A stretch of DNA of 64,000 nt from Petrosia ficiformis. Lineage: Eukaryota; Porifera; Demospongiae; Haplosclerida; Petrosiidae. The stretch covers positions 5,876,501 through 5,940,500 of the forward strand of contig OX345637.1 in NCBI GenBank assembly GCA_947044365.1, given 5' to 3'. A program made the position numbers and the translations under genes. Of this stretch, positions 49,101 to 58,983 are shown piece by piece (position 1 is the first letter of the stretch; each line of letters opens with the position of its first letter). The notes beneath the pieces were generated by a model. That model searched no databases. It was not told the origin of the DNA and was given only the letters and a program-made list of their open reading frames with translations.

Positions 49101-52100
49101 GTCAAGATGACAAATGAAATAACAGTGGGTTAGCTTACTTGTGCTTTTAGGGGCAACTTTAGAAAAACAAGCTTTTCTAAATTACCCTCCCATGCAAGTG
49201 TATCAACAATACACCCAGAGACAATATTGTATAACAAAAATATTGATATTTTGATATGTATTGCACATCACTACTTTCTAGGTATAATTATTGTCATTTC
49301 TTTTGTATAAACAAGTATCCAAGCGAGAAAAGGTTAACCTGTGCATCCAGTATCCTAAGATTAGGTAGAAAGGAAAGTCAAACGGAAAATGCGCCTGAAA
49401 CTGATCTTTGTCTTGGAGAAGTCTCATTATTGACATCTTGTCATCAGAATAATATATAAATTGTAACATTTCCTGAAAACAATAAACATTATGGCCTTGA
49501 AATTGAGAAATACATACATACTTGTATTACAACACTATGTATTACTAACCATGAATTATTACAAGACAGAATTTTTATTAGTTTCCAGCCAAATATATCA
49601 CTTTATCAAAATTAGCTACTTTTAAAAATCCCAATTCAGAATTTTTCAGTGGCAATTGAGGTTTTGACTCGTGAAACTTGAGCCAAAAATGGCTGAATGT
49701 GTGCCATTGGAAAAACATCTTGAGCCAATTAACAAAGAGATAAAGGCCATTCACATTCACCATAACCTCAGAAAAGTGTTCATAACTATTTGGGATAACC
49801 AAAAATCGTTTTCACCTGTACCGTTTTCATATCATAGTATCTTTCCCATTCTTTTTTGTGCATGTCAAATTTCAATCCATTGCTTCATTATCGAGTTACA
49901 GTATAATCATATATTAACCCTATGACATTAAATTATACACTATAATTTATCATATTATAAATTCATCACATCCTAATTTGAGGTCATCGACAATGTGAAC
50001 AGACTTTAGTACTGTAGTGACAATATACATGATTATTTTTGCTCTGCAAATAATAATCGCTTTGGGCCAATGGTGTGCTTTATCAGTCGTCAAATACGTT
50101 GCTCGTACTGACAAACACATTAACACATTATTAAATAATAAAAACATTTTCAATAAAAATGAAAGATAGGGATGTAAGAACTCAAAATGTATGTGGACAA
50201 GGTTGGAATGGTACTAACACAAGAGGTTAACATAGAACCCAAAATTAAACAAACCACTTCCATATAACCCTACATAAGTACCTACACTGCTATAAAACAA
50301 AAGGCAAAGAGCTGTGCAGAGTAAGTGATATGTGTATGGCATCCCTCTCATGATAAGATAATACTGTTACATACAATTTGATAGGAATCTATCAAAACAT
50401 TGATAATAGTTGAACACTGTTAGATCAGCCCATCGAATTAGATATCAAAACTACCATAATTGAAGGTAATTATGTATTTATTATTAAATTTATAAATATT
50501 TGCATTATTTAGCAGTGGTAATGGTTATGGTAATGTAGCATTCTAATTTTAGAAGTAATGGTAATGGTAAGTATACATAACCTAGGTAATTGACCACATC
50601 CCTTCTATCACAAACACTCACCTCTCCTTCTATAGCATAACATAGTGAAACCACATCATGAAGAAGCCTAGGACTGTGTTGACCAGCTGAAGTAGACACA
50701 CATATTTGATCTCTGACACTATCACGGATAAGTTTGGTAAACCTACTGCGCTTATCAGACCTCTGGGGTAATAACATATCACATTCTACGAAAGAACATA
50801 TGACATTAGTTCAACTATAATTATACAATATTTATTAATTTACTCTATCATTGCACAAAAGAGTTTTGTAGATTATCACTGTCCTTCCACCCATGCAGCA
50901 AAAGTTAACCAACCATAACAGAGTTTTATAACATTATTATGCAAGAAAAATCCAACATATACTGCTGGTACAACACTTACTTGTGTTGTTTTATATTTCT
51001 GAATGCCCTAATATTTTAAGTAATGTATATACATGATTTTGGTTCAATAATATATTACACATTCGAAACTATATAAGTATAACATTGATAATTACCTGTA
51101 TCCCTCTGCTTTTCTGAAGACAATAATGGATAGATTGACACTGTCAAAGTTTCCTTCTCATGTCCAACAAATGATTTAAGTTGTTGTCTGTACTTATTTG
51201 AAACAATCACAATGGGGAATCGACAATCCTTTAATGAAGGATCCTCCTTAGCATCTTGTAATAACTGTGATTGTGTCTTGTCTGCAACAATGAGCAATGC
51301 TTTCAGGTTAGAGAAATGTTCATACTTCCTCTTGATCTTACTGACTGTATCTCTCTTACTTCCGCTCAGTCTATGATGCTGAACAAAAGCACAATCAGAA
51401 AGTGGAGCTGGTGTATCCTCTAATACTAGAGTACACCATGGTATGACTGGTATATGCTCTGGTAAACTAGCACTGCATGTAATAATAAAATCTCTGTCAT
51501 AACCAGTCTTTTTGATACGGGTTTCTGAAATGCATGGAAAAATAGACATGAAATGAGTGAAACAATAGTCTTTCCTCCACCTCCAAGATATTAAATGGCT
51601 TTCAATACATGTAATACCGTATAGCCGAAAAGTTGCGCAGGAATTTAATTTTGCTCTTTGCGGTTGAGAAGAAATCGCACAATTAAATTACTGTATAATT
51701 AAAACTTTGTGTTTAATTACTGGGCAAAGCAACAATCATTGACCACATGGTTATATTGCAGTGTCAAAGATGGCTCTTTTTAAGTACATTTCGAGAGAAA
51801 CGAGTACAACTAACCCCTCGTTGTCGCTTACTATTAAAGAGAAGGAAGTAGTGAGGGATTTTGTGAGAAAAGCAGAGAAGCAAGGGTGTGGCACACATAG
51901 CTTTCAATCGTTGCACACACACAGCTTTTAATTGTTGCTGAATCCATCGAGCTAGTAATACATGTGTTGCACATGTGTGGGTATGGCACCACATTACCTT
52001 TAAATCGCACAATTTAAATCCGTAAAGTTTAAAAAACCATTTTTTGCTCGAAAAATGCAATATATACATTCCTCAAACCTTTCTGGCTATACGGTAATCA

Positions 52101-52540
52101 ATTTTTAATATAGCCACATGATAGGCAACAATGAAACGTGATGTATGTTGTTAGTGCACGAGGGAGTCCGGACATGCACTATTCACTTGGCTGTATGTTG
52201 TGGTTACTAAAGTTAGACTTTTTGGGGTTATTTCACAATGTGCAGATGACCCATCCATCAACAATCTTCTTAATTTTGATGCAAACAATTGATACATATC
52301 CACAGGTTGAAATCACTGAGCACTTTACAAGTACAGGCCCAACAAATATTTTAAAACAATAAAAATAGTGACTACAGTCTATATATATATAATAATAATT
52401 ATAGTAAATGGAAATTATACCTAAATTGAAAGGAAACAGCGATTGAATTAGAATAATTATACATAATTGTATATGAACCTACCAACAATAGGAACTTCTT
52501 TCGCTTCTGTCAAACCCAGCCATTTAGCTATTCCGGTCAT
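40118..52540 (-). CDS. RNF213: RNF213-like copy A: intact paralogue of exons 1-16, truncated before the AAA ring
   Basis: Exons 5' to 3': 52,483-52,540; 51,096-51,524; 50,622-50,785; 49,339-49,472; 47,512-47,628; 47,297-47,454; 47,124-47,203; 46,908-47,065; 46,518-46,674; 46,107-46,304; 44,923-45,009; 44,430-44,518; 43,025-43,244; 42,104-42,163; 41,390-41,916; 40,118-41,318. Together 3,837 bp, 1,279 codons, with no frame break. Start exon encodes MTGIAKWLGLTEAKEVPIVG. Lengths equal those of copy B in 11 of 16 exons, and the rest differ by whole codons. Homology to copy B ends right after exon 16, at the duplication junction, so there are no P-loops and no E3 domain. The last exon keeps a good donor (GAG|GTAATT, phase 0), so the transcript probably continues into the coiled-coil exons at 39,607-37,192. 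Confidence 0.87.
43351..43950. mobile_element. piggyBac-like MITE with TTAA target site
   Basis: The 600-bp element is flanked by TTAA on both sides (43,347-43,350 and 43,951-43,954). Its ends are CCCTTAGAGGACTGA and TCAGTCCTCTAAGGG, a perfect 15-bp inverted repeat with the CCC start typical of piggyBac. It contains a GC-rich centre but no transposase. A second, more worn copy follows directly (about 43,960-44,370). Both lie in intron 12 of copy A; the copy B intron 12 (25,363-25,874) has neither. Confidence 0.9.
44640..44880. repeat. Poly-C runs in an intron of copy A
   Basis: Two runs of C of about 14-18 bases (near 44,685-44,700 and 44,861-44,872) within otherwise AT-rich sequence, between copy A exons 11 and 12. 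They may mark assembly uncertainty. Confidence 0.85.
45030..45445. mobile_element. Foldback MITE, 54,357-type
   Basis: Left ATATAGAGAAAATGTATCCC and ATGATTGCTTTGTGG; right GGGAAAGCAATCATAAGGAT and GGCCCTACGGGCCAT. Internal CAAGCAGCTTTCTTTCTGCT is shared with the copies at 54,357, 60,580 and 9,630. It lies in intron 10 of copy A. Confidence 0.8.
47629..49338. other. Intron 4 of copy A, no gene supported
   Basis: 1.7 kb between exons 4 and 5. A 100-codon plus-strand frame (48,473-48,775) is present but has no recognisable motif. I see no repeat with clear termini here. Confidence 0.5.
50130..50300. repeat. Half-copy of the 9,254 foldback element
   Basis: AAAACATTTTCAATAAAAATGAAAG to CATATAACCCTACATAAGTAC, diverged from the left arm at 9,254. 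A second partial copy, with a long interior loss, is at about 56,856-57,035. Confidence 0.75.
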
Positions 52541-52621
52541 GATGGTGAAGCTCCTACTTTCTTTACAGCAAATGGCGCGCAAAATGAATATATATAATTA
52601 TTAACTACTAGTATATATATA

Positions 52622-53045
52622 CTAGGGATGGGCGATATGGGAAATTTACGACATTTAGGACATTTATCGATATTTGCCAAAATGATTGTGATAATCGATA
52701 TGTTTTCGATATGTATTAAACCACACCCATTTAATAGATAATTAACTACAACAATACTAATTTAATAAGTGTTTTTGTTCAGAAACAGATGCAGAAACAT
52801 GTCGACATGTTTCGGCTTAATTCTGCTTCTCCTGATGGAAAGTAGTTCACCAGCCTTGCTGAACAGTTACTATAACACAGCTGGCACGCGCCTCTACGCG
52901 GGAAGTCTATTGATAATCTTTTATAATTAACTACTACTTATTTAACTATTATTAAGGTTATGTGGGCGTGGCTATTGCATCGAATCACCTATCAAACGTA
53001 CTCCCGATATCGATACCATATCGATATTGGAAATATCGATAAATT
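52622..53045. mobile_element. hAT-type repeat (GGGATGGGCGATAT) upstream of copy A
   Basis: Starts TAGGGATGGGCGATATGGG and contains ATCGATA-rich inverted motifs near both ends (TATCGATATTTGCC and GATATTGGAAATATCGATAA). This terminus is common in hAT MITEs of many animals. A small piggyBac-MITE piece follows at 53,050-53,200. The left end lies about 80 bp from the copy A start codon. A related short piece is nested at about 60,886-61,050. Confidence 0.6.
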
Positions 53046-53644
53046 ATCGTTCATTTTGGAGTGCATTACGAAGCACTCCAAAATCCAAATTCTTGTAATT
53101 GGTATCAGGGGACAACTCGGACAAGCCCCGGCATGAAAATGGCCAAAAAGTTGATAGTGTTTCGGCCACCCTTTGGCCTAAATAACAAGTACGGGGGGAA
53201 TTTCAGAATCATGTTTATAGCTAATTATAAATTATTTTTTCCAACAGAATATAAACATCATCTTTTTATCCTTTTTTCTTTTTTAAATAATACCATTTAG
53301 AATAATAGTCCATGTTTTTAGCTGGATAATGTGAAGTATCAACTTGGACTTTCAGCAGACTCATCCTATAGCTAAGTCAGTATAAAAATACAAAAAAAGA
53401 CGGTAACATTGTTATTATTCTGTTAACAGACTTATGTATATGTCTATAATTCTAACTGATGTGACACAGGAAAATATCTACCAACATTTTAGAATACACA
53501 AAGTTTGGAATAGTATTATACAATTTATGGCATTTGTTTGATTAAGCCGGAGCACAATTCATACTTAGCAAAAAAAATTTGTGGCACTCTATTTTTTAGC
53601 CAATCATTCCTGGGTACACCTCTGGTAGGAAGTTTTTTTTTTGA

Positions 53645-53760
53645 TTTTCAATTTAATAAGATGAATTAGTTAATAAAAAACTTGAGAATATGTAAAATAT
53701 TAGTTTCAATTTAATAAGATGAATTAGTTAATAAAAAACTTGAGAACATGTAAAATATTG
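53645..53760. repeat. 58-bp tandem duplication
   Basis: The unit TTTTCAATTTAATAAGATGA... occurs twice, starting at about 53,645 and 53,703, with a few mismatches. It lies inside the disabled coiled-coil copy. Confidence 0.9.
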
Positions 53761-54356
53761 ATACATCTGCAACATTACGAGTTGGAGATACACTTATACA
53801 CACATTAATTACCACAGGTTCTAAGAATTCAACAATCTCCTGTATGTTCAAGATGGCTTCCTTGCTTTCTTGATAAAGTTGTTATGGAATGAATGTCATA
53901 ATAATAATAACTTACATGTATATATTTTTAAAAGCATTAGTCCAGGATGATAAAACAAGGGTCAAGCTACCGATTTTAAAGACATGCCAATATTTAAGGA
54001 TACATGCGAATGAAGGACATTATGAGTCATTATTATTATGTATAGCCATTCAAAACAGTAAAGCAGTCACATGCATACCACATGTCCATGAAGGGCAATA
54101 ATCTTTTCAAATCACTTCCTTGAAATTTAGATACACATTTAAACTTTTTTCATGGAAATTTGTACATAAGAGAACAAAATGCGTCATAATAACATACTAT
54201 TTGAATTGTTTGTAGGAGATCTGTCCTTTTTTCCACTAATTCTAGTTTAGATAAAGCAACATTAAGTTTCATTTTGATACTAAACAGCTGCTATTCTAAA
54301 AGAGCTACTCGTCTTGATAAGGTTTTTCTCATTTCCTATATAATATCAAACAAGTG

Positions 54357-54829
54357 TATATAGAGAAAAAAAACATCCCTATGATTGCTTTACAAATTTA
54401 TAAAAGTATCCCTATGACTGCTTTGTGGTGTCCAGCATTCAGTAATCATGGCTGACTATCAAGCATGAAAGACAACAGCTTATTATAGTTATTATTTTGA
54501 TTATCTACTCTCCTGACCTTTCAAAAGACCTTATAGAACTTTAGGAATATATGTCAGGCAGAATAGCTAGCTATTAGTTCCAGTTTCTAAGTAAGCTACA
54601 CAGCTTTCTTTCTGCTGGTGTGTAGAGCTTGATCGCGCGTTCTTTTACGCGCCACGCCCATTAATTGACCGAGCCCACGGGAATGATGTAACTTCCTTAA
54701 CTACGTATACAACGCATACTCGCGTAGGTGACACCATGGTGACACAAACATATATACATGTATATATATAAACATACATCGAACCCGTGGGAAAGCAATC
54801 ATAGGGATGGCCCTACGGGCCATAAAAAT
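54357..54829. mobile_element. Foldback MITE inside the coiled-coil pseudogene
   Basis: Left GTGTATATAGAGAAAAAAAAC and ATCCCTATGATTGCTTT; right GGGAAAGCAATCATAGGGAT and GGCCCTACGGGCCAT. In the intact copy the flanking sequences ATAATACAC and AAATGACTCCATG (about 38,155-38,175) are next to each other, giving an empty site. A small palindrome follows at 54,883-54,925. Confidence 0.85.
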
Positions 54830-56214
54830 GACTCCATGATACACATGCCATATTCAAACTGATGATCAAAAGCTAATTGTAATGAAGAAATAATATTCCT
54901 TCATCACAATTAGCTTTTGATCATATAAGTGTAATAGAGCTTTGCAATGACTTTCTTGAGAAAATGGAAAAATGTACACATTAATACTTAACTAACTATA
55001 TTCTGCTTCCTCAATGTATTCATTTCACAGCATTGAATCTAATCAGAAATGTAATAAAAATCCAATGACAGTTTGAACATAAAATAAACAACATGGTAAC
55101 ACTTCAAGCATAAAAACAGCAAAATAACTGTCATATATACTGGAGAAAGAAAAACAGAAACACTCCTTGACTTTGTTCTATATCATACATTCACTGTAAC
55201 AAATATCATACATTTACTATCATATATTTACTGTTAACAAATATTGTACATTTACTGTTAACAAATCTACCTCATTTTCTATTTTACGTTTTTCCATTTC
55301 TGCACTCATGTGTTTAAATATCTGCCTTTCTTCTTGAATTTCAATCTCATACTTAGCTTGTATTTCTTTGAAGGGATCTTGCTCAGTAGTAACATCCACT
55401 TTGTGCTGTTCTTGTAATTCTATAATCTAAAATTAGACATTGAGTGGTGAAGTGTACTTGTATATTTTATTACATAAGGTTTCCAGGGAAACATAAAAGT
55501 GCATGTTAAGCTGACATTATACATACTTTGGTGGAAATGCCTTGGATGTCTTTATGTGTTAAACAGTTATTTTTTTTGCATTTTCTTCTTCTTTCTCTAC
55601 TACATTTTCCCCCACTTGTCTACTGGAGACTTTGAGTTGTTGATCAATTTTAAACTGATCATATGATTTGATCTTTTCGCCACCATTTGAATGAAGCAAC
55701 AAATAAAAGTAGTTATCTCATTAAGGATTTCCCTTGTACATGAGAATGTATACCACAGTCAACTACAGTTTCCTACTACTTTGAACATAAGGACATTATA
55801 TAATGCATATATAAATTATTGACTATTATTAAATAATACTGTTCACAATATTACAGAAGTTCACTAAGCAAGTTTGCAGTATTTGAACTAGGTGGAGTTC
55901 ATGAGCTCCTGCATACACAAAATAATATTTTTCAGAAAAACTTGGAATTGGAGACTTTTTGCAGTTAAAATTTGTGAATTTTTAAATGTAATCACATCTA
56001 CTCTAACTTAGTGATAACTACAATACATTCAATTTGATAAACAATGATAATATAAATTGATGACTAATGACAGACGTTTTATTTGCAGATAGACACAAGC
56101 ATTACAGATAGAGGCAGAATTATAATTGTATACATAATACCTGGCTTATCTACACAAAGGTTTCTTTCAGGACAGAAGTTTTGATGTTTAATATATAGTG
56201 CGATTCTTTTCATC

Positions 56215-56460
56215 AGATAGATAGATAAATACATAGATACACACATACATAAATACATACATAAATATAATATACATGCGTACTATAACATACATACATA
56301 CACGAATACATACATTACAACCCACATACATACATACATACATACATACAATACATACATACATACATACATACATACATACATACATACATACATACAT
56401 ACATACATACATACAACATACATAAATACATACATACATACATACAGAGATACATCTATA
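56215..56460. repeat. (CATA)n microsatellite, about 240 bp
   Basis: Long run of CATA tetranucleotides with AATA and CATG interruptions just right of the end of unit homology (about 56,045). An ATT trinucleotide run follows at 56,540-56,562. Open Cys-Met-Tyr-Val frames over it are artefacts. Confidence 0.97.
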
Positions 56461-57175
56461 ATATATCATATATAGTAGTTTGTTTATAATGCTTTTTGTT
56501 TGACCAATAATCTATCTTGGCTTCCACCATCTTAAAGATTATTATTATTATTATTATTATTATACATTATATATGTATACTCAACAGATATACTGAATAG
56601 GAATTATATATGTACTATATAGTCAATGCAGATGAAGATCAAAAGAAACCTAACAGGAGACAAATCAGCATTAATTTAATCTCAGGAGGATATTATTGAA
56701 ATTCTGGTATGCAAATGTGGGTAAGTGTAGATAAATCAATCAATAGGTAATTAATAGATATATTTACTGCATTATTATACATGTGACTTCATTATGATTA
56801 ATTTTACCTCCTGTGTGAATTCGTATGGGACATAAGATGAGAAGTTGATGTTTTCCTACATAAGTACTTACACCACTATAAAGCAAAATACAAAGAGCTG
56901 TACTTATGTAGGGCTATATGTAAGTGGTTTGTTTAATTTTGGGTCCCACCTAACCTTGTTGACATGCTTTTTGGGTTTTGACATTCCTACATCTTCTTTC
57001 ATTTTTATTGGAAATGTTTTTTATTATTCTTGTTAGAAGACTTACAGCTATCAGATCACTCCATTGTTTTAATTCTTCAACTGATTTGGAGCTAGATTCC
57101 TTTCAAAGCCTTCCCAGCATAATCATAATTGCTGTACTTTCTAGAAAGCTATTTGAAAGAATACCTTATAATTAA

Positions 57176-57311
57176 TTACTTATGAAATGTAGTTTTTATA
57201 GTTGCCAGTCCAGGAAAAAGCAGTATTTGTTTTAGCTGACTAAATAACTGTGGATTTTCCTTCAACATTTCTTGTGCAGTTTTCCATAACACAGCAAATC
57301 TGTTAATTATT
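57176..57311 (-). CDS. Possible isolated 3'-terminal exon, RNF213-C-terminus-like
   Basis: After a fair acceptor (TTAACAG|A) this strand reads FAVLWKTAQEMLKENPQLF and continues to a TAA at 57,176-57,178. The frame stays open further upstream to about 57,375. The WKTA motif near a C-terminus recalls the extreme C-terminus of vertebrate RNF213 (VSVWKTAAVLKW), but the match is only a few residues. No upstream exon was found before the TRAF stop at 58,984. It may be the stump of a third, deleted RNF213-like gene or a chance open frame. Confidence 0.3.
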
Positions 57312-57379
57312 GCATTGAATCCATTACTTCCACAATAATTGTAATTATAACTTATATCACAGTATAAATTGATATCTAT

Positions 57380-58980
57380 ATTAGGTTATTCATAGCACAC
57401 TTGTATAATCGCAATATAAATCTAGTCTGCAGTTATCATCACTAAATTGCATATTCCTAATAAGAATGAAGCACCTTTGGTGCGTGGCCTCGCCGCTGTA
57501 GCTTAAGGATAGGTTGCAATTGCAACAATTAAATAAATGAGATGCAAGAGAGAAAGTAACAAGCTTACATTTGAATTGTTGTTTATATAAAGTTGAAAGT
57601 TGATTGAGAAAGTTTTTTGTGGCTAGACTGGCTAAGATTATATAAATATAAAAACACATGGAAGATGACTAAGAATGATTCTCCATCAGTTATACTGCTT
57701 TGCACTAGTATAATAACTATATTACTTACAGTCAAATTACATAATATACTCTTCCAACAAATATTCATTACCTCATTCATTACCAAAATATCTATGCCAC
57801 AACTGTCAGTTACTAAAGATAATTATCCTATAATGAATACATTGTTACAACTACAATGAGCAAAAGCATTGAACTTACAGTTAAAATATATGCAATTTGA
57901 AAGTCAAACAAAAGTTCAATAATAGCAGAAAGGAAGGTATTGCTCTAAACTGACTTCCACGTTTGATCTCACGTGATCACATTGGGTGTGGGTTATTGCA
58001 AGTAAATGGCAGAAACTGGAGAGATAGAATGTATGAGTCTGTAACTTACTAAAACAATGTCTGTGGCAAATCTCTTTTCAATACGATTTTAATAAACCTC
58101 TTTCTCTACTCTGTCGAGTCTTTAAATCGACGCTTACATTAAAAAAGTTGGGACAGAATGAATGAATGAAGGACAGAATGACAGCCAGAGTGCGAAAGAC
58201 TCGCCCACGCGTAGGCGCGGCGAACCCAATTATTTTTACATTTCTAAAAATAAAAATTATGCTGTATTCCAAAATAGCATTCTTAATACAAATGTGTTTA
58301 CATTCACAACAGTAATATTATAATATTATATACTGTGGAATTCTCAGCTATGTACATTAAAGGTGGTACTAGGGAGTGGGCGGATGCGACTCCAATCAGT
58401 TTCAAAATAGAATATTATATAATATGACTCTAACCTGATGTAATAGCAACCTTCATATCTTCTGATCAGCTTTATATTGTCCTGTAATTGAAGAAATATG
58501 GTTAAAATCGCAATTTATCCAATCGCAAAACCACGAAAGCTACGCCCACCAATCATGGCGTGCACCAAGTACAATGTATTTTGAGAAAACAAATAGAGCC
58601 GTTTTCTGAAAATTCATTTTACTTTTATAGTTACAAGAGGCTGAAGAAAGCTGAATTCTGTAGCTTTTCACTGAAACCATAAAATTTACCTTTCTAGACA
58701 CTATCAAACTTCGATCTTTATCACTTTAATAGTAATTGAGTACAACTGTTACAAACTACAAAATATTACGGAGAATTAAGAATATGTAAATTAGTTGATG
58801 AGCAAGATACATTATATTATTACTTCTAAATAACATAATAAAACTACAAAACAAAGAAAACAAAGCAACGTTGGAAAACAAAAAAAAACCAATTTGCATA
58901 ATTATTATGGTATCTATTTAAATTGCTTTACTATGACAACACTTATAAACTAAACAATGTTATTTGGTTTGCTGTTGTTA
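57380..58980. other. Intergenic sequence 3' of the TRAF gene, no gene supported
   Basis: Between the TRAF stop at 58,984 and the possible exon at 57,176-57,311. Several short open frames on both strands have no motif that I recognise. Confidence 0.55.
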
Positions 58981-58983
58981 ATG

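Larger units (their letters stand above)
53344..55690 (-). pseudogene. Disabled duplicate of the coiled-coil tail exons
   Basis: Closely similar to 37,192-39,607 over every exon, in the same order. Breaks seen: the acceptor of the first exon is missing (the stretch ending in CCTCAG is deleted), a lengthened A-run near 55,567 shifts the frame, the third exon stops at GTTAGTTAA near 54,985, and the fourth exon has CAG changed to TAG at 54,291-54,293. A foldback MITE (about 54,357-54,829) sits in the intron between the third and fourth exons. No RNF213-like exon lies upstream of it before the TRAF gene. It is the upstream remnant of the duplication unit. Confidence 0.75.

Noticed and set aside
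56188..56469. 93-codon Cys-Met-Tyr-Val frame
   Set aside because: Pure translation of the (CATA)n microsatellite.
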